From NCBI RefSeq assembly GCF_006546625.1, contig NZ_VIAR01000011.1, positions 1 through 64,000 on the forward strand: a DNA stretch of 64,000 nucleotides. Direction: 5' to 3'. Under the pieces are notes generated by a model. That model was not told the origin of the DNA. It ran no database searches and was given only the letters and a program-made list of their open reading frames with translations. How positions within the stretch are numbered: the stretch's first letter is position 1; each line of letters begins with the position of its first letter. The stretch comes from Haloflavibacter putidus (GTDB lineage: Bacteria; Bacteroidota; Bacteroidia; Flavobacteriales; Flavobacteriaceae). Positions 1-9,302 of this stretch are shown in pieces. A program made the position numbers and the translations under genes.

Positions 1-280
1 TAAAACCTAAAAGAGGGCAAGGACTAATGCTCAAGATGAAACTTAAATTTCAAGAGTCGAAATAGTTCACCTTGCCCTCTGGTTTTTCAGAAATTTAATA
101 AGGTTAAACTTCTTGTAAATATAAAATGTAAAACTAATAGTGCAGTCGAAATGTCTTACAGAAAGCAATCAATTTATTAGCTTAAACTGCTGCTGAGGAG
201 CATTTTCGAGAAAGTTAATTGGTAACTAGTTAATTGGGGTTTGGTTAATTCGTGTGTTCGTTAAGCTTTTTACAAAACAT
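1..280. other. gene-free left edge
   Basis: No convincing reading frame is seen here. It holds an 11-bp perfect inverted repeat (12-22 and 70-80, listed separately) and a low-complexity stretch around 215-250 in which GTTAATTGG-like words recur. A similar stretch lies at about 51421-51470. Any gene to the left of the window would end before this point. Confidence 0.5.
12..80. repeat. 11-bp inverted repeat with 47-bp spacer
   Basis: AGAGGGCAAGG at 12-22 is perfectly complementary to CCTTGCCCTCT at 70-80. The spacer is too long and there is no T tract, so this is not a classical terminator. It could be the end of a repeat element cut by the window edge. Confidence 0.4.
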
Positions 281-637
281 TTACTTTATAAACCTAATCG
301 TAAGCGGATATCGCACTTGCTCTTGGCGTTTAGATTTTTGTGCTTGTAAAATTGGGGTTACGATACTCACGATTAGTACAAAACCTAAAAACACAAATCC
401 AACCAAGAAAATAATTAGTATCACACTGCCAATAGTGTAGAGCAACAAACTTATTTGAAAGTTTATAATTTCCTTGCCTTCGTGATCTACGTTTGCTATT
501 TCGTCTTTTTTAAGAAGCCAAAGTACCAATGGTACGATAAAACCACCAAAACCGGTTACCAAATTTAATAATTGCGAAATATGCATCCAAAACAGGAAAT
601 CTTTATCTTCTTTTAGAGAGTTGTTTGCTGTATTCAA
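281..637 (-). CDS. DUF4870 family small membrane protein
   Basis: This 118-residue protein matches the DUF4870 (Tic20-like) pattern: an N-terminal hydrophilic HISQLLN segment, a first hydrophobic helix around residues 30-46 (GFGGFIVPLVLW), the signature LKKDEI followed by a GKE..NFQIS motif, and two further hydrophobic helices around residues 63-97. It should be an inner membrane protein; no reaction is known for the family. The next gene upstream on the same strand is a clear paralog with the same motifs, 95 bp away, so the two look like a tandem duplication and probably one transcript. Family call is firm, function unknown. Confidence 0.85.
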   Translation of the reverse strand: MNTANNSLKEDKDFLFWMHISQLLNLVTGFGGFIVPLVLWLLKKDEIANVDHEGKEIINFQISLLLYTIGSVILIIFLVGFVFLGFVLIVSIVTPILQAQKSKRQEQVRYPLTIRFIK

Positions 638-732
638 AGTAATGATTTTAAAGGCAAAAATAGTTGTTTTTCTATAAATAATATAGTCTTAGAAATTGCT
701 TTCCGTAAAGATTTTTTAAGAAATAAAAGAAG

Positions 733-1086
733 CTACTGAATGAATTTTATGGTAAACGGGTAATTTATTGGATTGCCATCTTTAGCTTTAATGCCATTAA
801 TTATAGGAAAGATCAAACCGATGATTGCAACTACGGCCAATACTAAAAATCCGATTAAAATAACGGCTAAAACTCCGCCCACAAGCAAATAAATAAATAA
901 GCTTATTTGAAAATTAACCACCTCTTTGCCTTGTTCATCCATTTGTTCTATTTCATCTTTTTTGAGTTGCCATAAAATAACAGGAACAATAATGCCACCG
1001 AAGCCGGTTATTAAATTTAAAAGTTGGCTAAGGTGCATAACCAGTAGCATTTCGCGATCTTGTTTCTTTTGGTTTATAACTTCCAT
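733..1086 (-). CDS. DUF4870 family small membrane protein (paralog)
   Basis: This 117-residue paralog of its downstream neighbour shares the motifs HLSQLLN, GFGG-IVP, LW-LKKDEI and GKE-VNFQIS, and has the same order of three hydrophobic helices. It is the first gene of the tandem pair and is transcribed divergently from mnmE across an 86-bp gap. DUF4870 proteins are common in Bacteroidota and Firmicutes and have no established function. Start chosen because the next in-frame methionine would delete conserved N-terminal residues. Confidence 0.85.
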   Translation of the reverse strand: MEVINQKKQDREMLLVMHLSQLLNLITGFGGIIVPVILWQLKKDEIEQMDEQGKEVVNFQISLFIYLLVGGVLAVILIGFLVLAVVAIIGLIFPIINGIKAKDGNPINYPFTIKFIQ

Positions 1087-1160
1087 AAGTAAGGCTTTTC
1101 TATTGTGACGCTTAAAGTTACTAATTTGTTACATTATTAGGTGTATAATTTTGGCTTTCT

Positions 1161-1168
1161 TACCTTTG
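1161..1168 (+). promoter_or_regulatory. probable -7 element of the mnmE promoter
   Basis: TACCTTTG fits the Bacteroidota -7 consensus TAnnTTTG. It lies only 4 bp before the mnmE ATG at 1173, so the transcript would have almost no leader. No clear -33 TTTG/TTG partner is seen at the usual spacing, which lowers confidence. Confidence 0.4.
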
Positions 1169-1172
1169 CAAA

Positions 1173-2570
1173 ATGATTTTAAACGATACTATAGTTGCCT
1201 TAGCCAGCGCCCCCGGAGCCGGAGCCATAGCGGTAATTCGTGTTTCCGGACCAGATGCAATTGCCTACACCAGTCCTGTTTTTAAAGCCAGAAATAAAAA
1301 AACTTTACAAGAACAAGCATCCCATACTGTTCAATTAGGTAATATTGTAGATGACATTCGCATTATAGACGAAAGTTTGGTAAGTGTTTTTAAAGGCACG
1401 CGCTCTTATACGGGAGAACCTACGGTAGAAATCTCTTGTCACGGGAGTCCGTTTATTCAGCAGGAAATCATCAATTTGTTATTAAAACAAGGCTGTAGGT
1501 CTGCCAAACCCGGCGAATTTACGATGCGAGCTTTTCTTAACGGAAAAATGGATTTAAGTCAAGCAGAGGCTGTAGCCGATTTGATTGCGAGCGATAATGC
1601 TGCCAGTCACCAAATGGCAATGCAGCAAATGCGTGGCGGTTTTGCTACCGAAATTCAGAAACTACGAGAAGAGTTATTAAATTTTGCATCGCTCATTGAA
1701 TTAGAATTGGATTTTGCCGAAGAAGACGTAGAGTTTGCCAATAGGGAGCAGTTTCAAGAACTGGTAACAAGGATACAAAAGGTTTTAAGTCGCTTAATCG
1801 ACTCGTTTGCGGTGGGGAATGTTTTAAAAAACGGAATTCCCGTTGCTATTGTAGGCGAACCCAACGTAGGGAAATCAACTCTACTCAATGCTTTACTGAA
1901 TGAAGATCGCGCTATTGTTAGCGATATTGCCGGCACGACCAGAGATAGTATAGAAGATGAAATTGCCATTGGGGGAGTGGGATTCCGCTTTATAGATACG
2001 GCCGGGATTAGGGAAACCACAGACACCATTGAAGGTTTGGGCATAAAAAAGACCTTTCAAAAAATGGAACAGGCCCAGGTGGTTTTATACTTATTCGATG
2101 CCGAAAAAATAAAAACTCAACAGCTTAGTTTGGAGCAAGTAAAAACCGAAATTGAAAAGATTAAAAACCGTTTTCCGGGAAAACCTTTATTAATTATTGC
2201 CAATAAAAAAGACAGTTTAACCAAAGAAGAGCAAACTGCTTATCAAGAAGCCATAACCGATTTACACTTAATTTCGGCCAAAGAAAAACAGGGGGTTGAG
2301 GTATTACAAGATAAACTTTTAAACTTTGTAAACACCGGGGCATTAAAAAGTAACGATACCATTGTTACCAACTCGCGACATTACGATTCTCTGCTAAAAG
2401 CACAAGAAGAAATAAACAAAGTACAAGAAGGTTTAAATATGGGTCTCACCGGCGATTTGCTGGCCATAGACATTCGGCAAGCCTTATATTATTTTGGCGA
2501 AATAACAGGAGAAATCACAAATGATGATTTACTAGGTAATATTTTTGCTAATTTCTGTATCGGGAAGTAA
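1173..2570 (+). CDS. mnmE: tRNA uridine-5-carboxymethylaminomethyl(34) synthesis GTPase MnmE
   Basis: MnmE works with MnmG to modify U34 of certain tRNAs (cmnm5U/nm5U), using tetrahydrofolate-bound one-carbon units, GTP and glycine or ammonium. At 465 residues the length is normal. The N-terminal folate-binding domain begins with the canonical NDTIVALASAPG; a helical domain follows; the inserted G domain shows G1 GEPNVGKS (residues 228-235), G3 DTAG (about 275), G4 NKKD (about 344); and the C-terminus ends in the essential CIGK (462-465). The ATG at 1173 gives exactly the family N-terminus. It is monocistronic here: divergent DUF4870 genes lie upstream and a strong hairpin begins right after the stop codon. 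Confidence 0.98.
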   Translation: MILNDTIVALASAPGAGAIAVIRVSGPDAIAYTSPVFKARNKKTLQEQASHTVQLGNIVDDIRIIDESLVSVFKGTRSYTGEPTVEISCHGSPFIQQEIINLLLKQGCRSAKPGEFTMRAFLNGKMDLSQAEAVADLIASDNAASHQMAMQQMRGGFATEIQKLREELLNFASLIELELDFAEEDVEFANREQFQELVTRIQKVLSRLIDSFAVGNVLKNGIPVAIVGEPNVGKSTLLNALLNEDRAIVSDIAGTTRDSIEDEIAIGGVGFRFIDTAGIRETTDTIEGLGIKKTFQKMEQAQVVLYLFDAEKIKTQQLSLEQVKTEIEKIKNRFPGKPLLIIANKKDSLTKEEQTAYQEAITDLHLISAKEKQGVEVLQDKLLNFVNTGALKSNDTIVTNSRHYDSLLKAQEEINKVQEGLNMGLTGDLLAIDIRQALYYFGEITGEITNDDLLGNIFANFCIGK

Positions 2571-2656
2571 GCAAAACAGCATTCGCCTTAAGCGAATGCG
2601 CAGTTTTGCTTATCCCGAAACGCTGCACTGAGTTTACCGAAGTGTCGCTTCGGGAT
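2571..2656. repeat. double hairpin repeat directly after mnmE
   Basis: Two adjacent hairpins. The first pairs GCAAAAC (2571-2577) plus GCATTCGC (2579-2586) with GCGAATGC (2592-2599) plus GTTTTGC (2603-2609), starting one base after the mnmE stop. The second pairs ATCCCGAA (about 2612) with TTCGGGAT (ending about 2656) around a GCACTGAG core typical of flavobacterial REP-like repeats. There is no clean T tract, so it may be a repeat element that also ends the mnmE transcript. Confidence 0.6.
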
Positions 2657-2683
2657 CTTTTGTGTGATGGGAGTTGCACTTTG

Positions 2684-2752
2684 AAACAGTATTCGCCTCA
2701 TGTGCATATGTAGTTTTGGTTATCCTAGATATACGTACTGAGATCTGTTACA
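2684..2752. repeat. diverged second copy of the post-mnmE repeat
   Basis: The order of short words (AAACAG, ATTCGCCT, AGTTTTG, TTATCC, ACTGAG) follows that at 2573-2633, with many substitutions that break the hairpins. This looks like an older tandem copy of the same element. The rest of the interval up to 3033 contains a short CCTTCCCCGAGGGAAAGG palindrome at about 2778-2796 and no credible gene. Confidence 0.45.
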
Positions 2753-3033
2753 ATAATAAGCTTTCGTCCCATCCCCAGCCCTTCCCCGAGGGAAAGGAGA
2801 GAACTTTGAAAAGTTTAAAAAGAGATTTAATTACGTCAGTAGTAGTTTACCGTAATGTTGTTTTTGAGATTTTTTATTTTCTCTTGTGTGCTGTATCCTA
2901 TTAATTGTTTGTAGGTCTTTAACATCATATTCGATTAAAAGGATTTTTTTTAGTTTAAAGTGTATTTAAATGAATTTTTTAGATATTTTTGTCAAAATTT
3001 TTTTTAAAAACAACCTTCTTACATTCAAAATTA

Positions 3034-6000
3034 ATGAAACAGAACTATAATCTCCGGCTATTTGCCGAGAAGTATTTCATCACCGCATTTTGTATATTAT
3101 TTTTTATAACCACCATAAAACTTAATGCGCAGGAAGCTCCGGGCGGAGTTTCTGATGGTTTAGAGCTTTGGTTAAAAGCAGGCGAAGACTTTACGTATAC
3201 CGATGCTACTTATGCAGAATGGTTGGATCAATCTAACAACGCATTCGTACTTAATTCGGCCTATGTGCTAAATCCGGATGGTAATGCGTCTCCCAATATT
3301 TCAAGTACTACTTTAAATTTTAATGCTGCTTTATATTTTGATGGCAATCATACCGGCCTTTCAACGCAAGTTAATGAAGTAGATTTTAGCTTTAGCGAAT
3401 GGTCTATTTATTCTGTTCAAAAAGTACCGGATATAGGAAATGGTCCTTCTCCGTGTATATGGACGTATGCCGATGATAACAATAATTTTAACAATACACT
3501 CAGTTTTTTTATTGACCCTACAGAATTTAATGTGACTGTAAACGGAACCAAAGATATTATTCTTTCTAATCCTGTCTTAGATGATAATGTCACCCATATT
3601 TTTGGGTATACTGCAGATTCCGGCTCTACAGAGCTTTATTTAGATGCAAAAAATATAAATACGCACGGTGGGCAAGCTTCCCCTTTAACCGGCCCCGGAG
3701 CTTTTATGGTAGGATTAGATGCCGATGGTGGTCAAGCTGTAGATGGGGATAATCATTTAAAAGGAGATGTAAGCGAAATCTTTTTCTATAATCGGAAACT
3801 TACGGCTTTGGAGCGCAGTAAAGTAGAAACCTATTTGGCTATAAAATATGGAAAAACATTAGACCAAAATACGGCAACAGATTATGTAGTTTCTAATGGG
3901 AGTGCGGTTTGGGATGCTTCTGCAAATACGGCTTATAACCAAACTGTGTTTGGAATTGGAAGAGACGATGCCAGTGGATTAGACCAGCGGGTTTCCAAAT
4001 CTGTTAATGATATAGTAAGCATTGCTTTAGATCTTGATTTTACTTCTTTAAATAATGATGTAAATAGAACTAGCAATCATATAAACAATTTACAATTTTT
4101 AATGCTGTCTAATAATAACGGCAGCATTTCGGAAACCACTGCCGAGCTGCCCACGGGGAATTTTTTCGCGCGTGTTGCTAGAGAATGGCGGGTAGAAAAA
4201 ACAGCAAATTTTAATCAAAATGTACATTTGAAATTTGATGGATTTGATGAAAATTGGAAGTTGTATAAAGATAGCGATGGTGATTTTAGCTTCGGGGCGG
4301 TTCAAATTGCCTCTTTAAACGCCAATGGAGAAGCTGCCAATGTACAACTTAATGATGGCGATGTGCTTACCTTGGTTAAAATTGATAAATCTCCGGGTGG
4401 CGTTTTTGCCGGTTTAGAACTGTGGCTAAATGCGGAAGAAGGCTTTACTTATACCAATGCAATGAACGCAGAATGGCTAGATCAATCTGCCAACGCTTTT
4501 GTTCTTAAATCTAGCTATGTCTATGAGCCTACTCCCGGCGATTTAGCTCCAAATATTTCCAGCAATACTTTAAATTTTCATTCTGCTTTGTATTTTGATG
4601 GTAATAATACGGCCCTCTCCACACAAATAAACCAAGTAGATTTTGGGTTTAACCAATGGTCTATTTATTCTGTGCAGCAAATACCGCCTATAAACCCGTC
4701 AAGCTCTGCACAAGCGGTATGGACATATACCGATAAGGGTAGAAATACTTTTAATTTCTTTGTCGATTCAGATGAGTTCAATTTAAATGTTAACAATGCT
4801 AGGGACGTAACAATTACATCTCCTAATTTAGATGATAATATAACGCATATATTCGGGTATACTGCCGATAGTAATTCTACTGAAATTTATTTAGATGCCG
4901 AAAATATAAGCACCCATGCAGGGCAACCGGCAGCATTAAATGGAGCGGGAGGTTTTATGGTTGGTTTAGATTGTGACTCTTATGAAACCCAAGATGGTGG
5001 TAACCATTTAAAGGGAGACATAGGCGAAATCTTTTTCTATAACCATAAACTTTCCGCCTTAGAGCGTCAAAAAATAGAATCTTATTTAGCTATAAAATAC
5101 GGGAAATCACTAGATCAAAGTACAGTAACCAATTATGTAGCTTCTAACGGAAGTGCGATTTGGGATGCCTCTGCAAATAGCACCTATGCTACCGGTATTT
5201 TTGGAATTGGTAGAGATGTAGCCAGTGGTCTAGACCAACGTGTTTCTACATCGTCTGATGATATTTTAACCATTGCGTTGGATAACGATTTTGTTTCTGT
5301 AAACCATGCAAGTTCAAGGACTACCCAACATTTAAATGATTTGCAATTTTTATTCTTTTCTAATAACGGAGAAGGAATTTATACTACTAGCAACGAGGTA
5401 GAATTCGGTAGATTTAACAAGCGCATCGCTAAAGAATGGAAAGTAGAAAAAACCACCAACTTTTCGCAAACTATCCATTTGAAATTTGATGGCTTTGACG
5501 AAACTTGGAGTGTATATGCAGATATGGATGGCGATTTTACTTCGGGTAGCTTTTTGTTAGGAGATTTAACTACTGATGGAAAACTTTTACACACACTTGT
5601 AGAAGATGGTATGTATATTAGTCTTGCTAAAAACGAACCGGTAGAATATGTTTGGGAAAATAATGTATGGACTCCTGCCAGCCCTGTTGGAAACGCTACT
5701 TTTTCTGATAATATTTCTGTAATTAACGGGAGCGTTAGTTTAGCAGGAATTACAGAAATCAATGATATTACGGTAAATTCCGGAGCAAGTTTAACTATCG
5801 AGTCGGTTTTATATATTAACGGCGACATTGTAAACAATGGGGAGTTTATATTTAGTAGTGATGCTAGCGGCAATGGAGAGTTAGGGCCGGTGCCGGAGAA
5901 TTCTTCTATAACCGGAGATATTACCGTACAGCGCTATATGCTTGCAAAGCGTTCTTATAGAATGGTCTCTAGTGCGGTTACAACTTCAACAAGTATTCAT

Positions 6001-7380
6001 GCCAATTGGCAAGAAGGCGCTACTAGTGCTGCTGCCAATCCTGCAAACGGGTTTGGTACGCATATAACCGGTACCTTAATAGATCAAGAAAACGGTTTTG
6101 ATGCCACCCCGTCCGGAAATTCTTCTATGTATACTATAGATGTTGCCAATCAGCAATTTGAGGCTATTGCCAATACAAATTCTAACACTTTAATAGCCGG
6201 CAATCCTTATCTGTTATTTGTAAGAGGAGACAGAGGTATAGATGTTACCAGTAATCAAGCAACACCTACTGCCACGCGTTTAAGAGCAAGCGGTACGCTG
6301 CTTACCGGTAATCAGGTGCAAAATTTTAATGTGACCAATCCAGGAGATTTTGTGATGATAGGAAATCCGTATCAAGCAAGCGTGGATATAAATAATGTTA
6401 TTTCAAACTCCAACAATTTAGACGCAAATGAATATTATGTCTATGATCCAAGTTTAGGCGATCACGGGGCTTATGTAACGGTGAGTTTGCCTGATGGTTT
6501 AAATACTACTTCGGGATCTTCTTCTGCAAATCAATATTTACAACCCGGGCAAGGAGCGCAGATAGCTACGCTTAATGCCGGATTAGTTTCTATATTGTTT
6601 AAGGAAGAAAGTAAAAAACCCGGGGCAGCACAATTTACAAGCACTAATAGAGAGCAAATAAACGCTAGCGAATTAGCTTCTATAACCGGACAGCTGTATA
6701 CTACCAGTAGGTATAATAATGGCGAAAGTCTCCACGATAGTTTCGGGGTTTTCTTTCATCATAATTTTTCTAATTCTTTTACGGAAGAAGACGCTGCTAA
6801 GCCATACAATTTTGGAGAAAATATGGGTATTCAGGTTGACGATCAGTTAGTAAGTATCGAGAAGCGCAAGCTCCCTACGGAAGAAGAGGAGGTTCTGCTT
6901 TTTTCTGATGGCTATGCTCATACTAATTATAGTTTGGTTCTTAGCCTAAATGGCTTAGAAGATTACGAAATTTACTTGAAAGATACTAATAATCAAAGCT
7001 TAACTGCCTTAAACGACGGAGAGAATGTATTTGTTTTTTCAGTAGACCCGACTAATCCTAACAGTATAAACGCGGACCGTTTTAAGATTGTATTTGCAGA
7101 GCAATCTTTAGATGTTACCGCAAATAGTATAGATAAATTTATGGTATATCCAAATCCGTTAAACGACGATCAACTTTACATTACTACTGCAAGTATGCTG
7201 GGTCAAACTGTTAAAGTGAGCCTCGTAGATATGTTAGGAAGAGAAGTTTTTACCTCTTTAAAAACTTTTAAGAAAGCAGAAGTTTCAATAGATACTGCGG
7301 GCTTGCCGAGCGGAATATATATTCTACATCTTAAGAATAACGGGCAAGTAATAACTACCCAAAAAATTGTAAAGCAATAA
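3034..7380 (+). CDS. very large secreted protein with two LamG-like units and a T9SS sorting domain
   Basis: About 1448 residues. The ATG at 3034 is preferred over a TTG at 2989 because it puts a signal peptide at the N-terminus (hydrophobic core, cut after LNAQ). Two long homologous units follow, each opening with PGGV-GLELWL and carrying YFDGN, GYTAD, HLKGD and RKLTALER-like motifs: a concanavalin/LamG-like fold followed by a segment common in Bacteroidota surface proteins. The last about 80 residues form a type A T9SS C-terminal domain (YPNPL, VSLVDMLGREV, LPSGIYILHL, IVKQ). The protein should cross the outer membrane by the type IX system and be cell-surface or released. Ligand unknown; LamG-like folds often bind carbohydrate. 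Its stop overlaps the next gene's ATG. Confidence 0.9.
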   Translation: MKQNYNLRLFAEKYFITAFCILFFITTIKLNAQEAPGGVSDGLELWLKAGEDFTYTDATYAEWLDQSNNAFVLNSAYVLNPDGNASPNISSTTLNFNAALYFDGNHTGLSTQVNEVDFSFSEWSIYSVQKVPDIGNGPSPCIWTYADDNNNFNNTLSFFIDPTEFNVTVNGTKDIILSNPVLDDNVTHIFGYTADSGSTELYLDAKNINTHGGQASPLTGPGAFMVGLDADGGQAVDGDNHLKGDVSEIFFYNRKLTALERSKVETYLAIKYGKTLDQNTATDYVVSNGSAVWDASANTAYNQTVFGIGRDDASGLDQRVSKSVNDIVSIALDLDFTSLNNDVNRTSNHINNLQFLMLSNNNGSISETTAELPTGNFFARVAREWRVEKTANFNQNVHLKFDGFDENWKLYKDSDGDFSFGAVQIASLNANGEAANVQLNDGDVLTLVKIDKSPGGVFAGLELWLNAEEGFTYTNAMNAEWLDQSANAFVLKSSYVYEPTPGDLAPNISSNTLNFHSALYFDGNNTALSTQINQVDFGFNQWSIYSVQQIPPINPSSSAQAVWTYTDKGRNTFNFFVDSDEFNLNVNNARDVTITSPNLDDNITHIFGYTADSNSTEIYLDAENISTHAGQPAALNGAGGFMVGLDCDSYETQDGGNHLKGDIGEIFFYNHKLSALERQKIESYLAIKYGKSLDQSTVTNYVASNGSAIWDASANSTYATGIFGIGRDVASGLDQRVSTSSDDILTIALDNDFVSVNHASSRTTQHLNDLQFLFFSNNGEGIYTTSNEVEFGRFNKRIAKEWKVEKTTNFSQTIHLKFDGFDETWSVYADMDGDFTSGSFLLGDLTTDGKLLHTLVEDGMYISLAKNEPVEYVWENNVWTPASPVGNATFSDNISVINGSVSLAGITEINDITVNSGASLTIESVLYINGDIVNNGEFIFSSDASGNGELGPVPENSSITGDITVQRYMLAKRSYRMVSSAVTTSTSIHANWQEGATSAAANPANGFGTHITGTLIDQENGFDATPSGNSSMYTIDVANQQFEAIANTNSNTLIAGNPYLLFVRGDRGIDVTSNQATPTATRLRASGTLLTGNQVQNFNVTNPGDFVMIGNPYQASVDINNVISNSNNLDANEYYVYDPSLGDHGAYVTVSLPDGLNTTSGSSSANQYLQPGQGAQIATLNAGLVSILFKEESKKPGAAQFTSTNREQINASELASITGQLYTTSRYNNGESLHDSFGVFFHHNFSNSFTEEDAAKPYNFGENMGIQVDDQLVSIEKRKLPTEEEEVLLFSDGYAHTNYSLVLSLNGLEDYEIYLKDTNNQSLTALNDGENVFVFSVDPTNPNSINADRFKIVFAEQSLDVTANSIDKFMVYPNPLNDDQLYITTASMLGQTVKVSLVDMLGREVFTSLKTFKKAEVSIDTAGLPSGIYILHLKNNGQVITTQKIVKQ

Positions 7381-7604
7381 TGAAAATTATAGAAACAATG
7401 AAAAAACCAAAATATTTTCCACTTCAGATTATAAGCATTTTAATTTTTATTTTATTGATCAGCGCCACTGCAAATGCTCAAGTCACTTTACCCGGTGGGA
7501 TAGATGATGTTGACGATGAAACTCCCGCAGCTCCTATAGGAAATTTAGTTTGGGTAGGACTTATAGTAGGCGGGTATGTTGGAGTTAAGAAAATAAAGAA
7601 ATAA
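7380..7604 (+). CDS. small secreted/membrane-anchored protein coupled to the T9SS protein
   Basis: 74 residues: a signal peptide (to about residue 34, ANAQ), a short acidic linker (GGIDDVDDE), a PAAPIGN motif, a glycine-rich hydrophobic helix and a basic tail KKIKK. The layout resembles the short PID-CTERM type tails of Bacteroidota, but the motif reads PIG rather than PID, so that assignment is tentative. The ATG shares its A with the TAA of the preceding gene (TAATG), showing translational coupling; a second methionine six codons in is an alternative start. A terminator follows at 7641. Function unknown, probably an accessory of the large surface protein. Confidence 0.65.
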   Translation: MKIIETMKKPKYFPLQIISILIFILLISATANAQVTLPGGIDDVDDETPAAPIGNLVWVGLIVGGYVGVKKIKK

Positions 7605-7640
7605 TAACCGCTTTAGAAAAAATCTAAGCGTTTGTTTAAT

Positions 7641-7680
7641 AAAAGTCTCTCTTATTATTAGAGGGACTTTTTATTTTATA
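7641..7680 (+). terminator. Rho-independent terminator
   Basis: AAAAGTCTCTC (7641-7651) pairs with GAGGGACTTTT (7661-7671) with one G-T wobble and a 9-base loop, followed by a T-rich run. It ends the two-gene T9SS transcript. Confidence 0.8.
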
Positions 7681-8286
7681 TTGCTAAGATTAGCCGTATC
7701 TATAGAATACAAAAATTTTGAAAAGCATTGTTAGTGGCGAGAATTTCTAAAAGTCATTTTGGGGGAGGGAGTAAACTTTTAAAAGTCTGAAAACCAATAT
7801 TTATTCTATGTATTAAGAATAGCGCAATTGTGAACTCTTTAACCTTAGAAAACAAGCTTTGCATGCAGTTTTTCTTTTTGTATTCTTTTTTTAGTAGAGG
7901 GGTAATAAAAATTATTCTCGATAAGAAATTCTGGATTAAAAGATTAAATCAAATAAATGCTCCAAATAGATAAGGCTTTTGCTAAAGATATTCATGATTA
8001 TACTAATAATCCACTAAAAGAATTAAGTACTATAATTTTTAATCATAAATATATAATTCAAGATATAACAAGTGATCAAGCCCTATACTGTTTATAAATA
8101 CAAATAAGATGCATAATGCACTTTATAAAATATTATTTTAAACCTTTTACTTGCTATTAGTTTGCCTTTAAAATCTTAATTTGTACCCCACATCTCTTCT
8201 GGCTCCGTATAAATAAAGCATTTTAAGATATTGCATCGGCATCTTTTGTTTCGGAGTTCAATTTTTTATTCCGGCAAATCTATGCT
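7681..8286. other. gene-poor interval
   Basis: No recognisable gene in about 600 bp. One short open frame exists on the plus strand at 7957-8097 (46 codons, beginning MLQIDKAFAKDIHDYT and ending QALYCL). It has no clear ribosome binding site and no family I recognise, so it is mentioned only as a possible gene remnant. It shares nothing obvious with its neighbours. Confidence 0.3.
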
Positions 8287-9210
8287 TTAGAAATTAATCA
8301 ACGCGTACACCAAACTATTTACTGCACGACTCATAATTTCGAAGTCTAAAGTTTCAATGGTATCGGTAGCTTTGTGGTAATGCGGATTCCCGTGTCCGCC
8401 GGTACCAATCACCATTACGGCCGGAATTCCATATTTCCAATAATTGCGATAATCGGAGGGACCGTTGTTTCGGTAATTATCGGCATAAGATAATCGTCGG
8501 GAATCAATTGCTCCGTAAGCTTTCAGCAACTTAGATATATTCTTATTGAACCCATCAAAACGCTTAATGCCAGAGACTATTAAAAAGTTTTTATTAGACT
8601 TATTCTCAGCAGTATGCTCCGGTTCTTCATGATAATAGCCAATCATCTCCAGCGCAACCATTCCAATATATTCTATGTTTTGATCTCTAATAGATTTTGC
8701 GTGAATATAACTTCCCATTTCTTTCTTTTTAAAAAACGGGGGCTCTTCCAAACAAAAGGAAACAAAATCGATTCCGTAATCTAGTGCTACTCCCTTCTTT
8801 GTTAGCATTCTTGCTATTTCAAGCAATCCTGCCACACTACTGGCATTATCATCTGCCCCGGGCTGGTTCTTATACACATCATAATGCGCCCCAATAATAA
8901 AGCGTTTTGTTTTCTCGGGCTGATATTTTGCGATAATATTCTCGTAGGTTTCCTTCCCAACCAACCATTCTTGTCGCGCGGTGTGTAAACCGGTTTTCTT
9001 GAATTCATTTTCAATAAAATTTGCCGCCTTCTTAAGACTTTCAGGATTTTTATAATTTCTGAACGGATATATGGATGTTAGAAATTCTACATCTCGATAT
9101 AAACTATCTTTATTTGCTTTTATCTTATTTCCCACTCTAAATTTCTTTACTGCATAGAAATATTTTAAACCCTGGCGCACATTACTCAAAAATAGTTTTT
9201 TAACAGACAA
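8287..9210 (-). CDS. M28 family zinc aminopeptidase-like protein
   Basis: 307 residues with the co-catalytic two-zinc centre of M28 peptidases: H109-x-D111 (GAHYD), the bridging aspartate in GADDN (about 120-122), the general base/ligand pair E155-E156 in CLEEPPFF, an acidic residue in ALEMIGY (normally aspartate, glutamate here), and a late histidine in the GHGNPHYH stretch. These enzymes remove N-terminal residues from peptides. No signal peptide or lipobox is seen at the chosen start, which is unusual since many Bacteroidota M28 proteins are exported. It stands alone, with a DUF1206 gene upstream on the same strand 92 bp away. Confidence 0.85.
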   Translation of the reverse strand: MSVKKLFLSNVRQGLKYFYAVKKFRVGNKIKANKDSLYRDVEFLTSIYPFRNYKNPESLKKAANFIENEFKKTGLHTARQEWLVGKETYENIIAKYQPEKTKRFIIGAHYDVYKNQPGADDNASSVAGLLEIARMLTKKGVALDYGIDFVSFCLEEPPFFKKKEMGSYIHAKSIRDQNIEYIGMVALEMIGYYHEEPEHTAENKSNKNFLIVSGIKRFDGFNKNISKLLKAYGAIDSRRLSYADNYRNNGPSDYRNYWKYGIPAVMVIGTGGHGNPHYHKATDTIETLDFEIMSRAVNSLVYALINF

Positions 9211-9302
9211 AAACTTCGTGAGATTTATGGTAATTATAGAGATTCCTACCTTTTCAGGAATGTATAATTATGCTTAGGCAGTATTCAACGCCAAGCAATA
9301 AC

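Noticed and set aside
252-440. Open frame on the plus strand across the 3' end of the DUF4870 gene
   Set aside because: It lies mostly antisense to the DUF4870 gene at 281-637 and has no domain or ribosome site.
2674-2904. Open frame of 76 codons after mnmE
   Set aside because: It runs through the decayed repeat copy and low-complexity DNA, has no recognisable protein features and no clear ribosome site.
5379-5873. 164-codon frame on the minus strand inside the large surface protein gene
   Set aside because: Antisense shadow; composition follows the opposite strand's codons.
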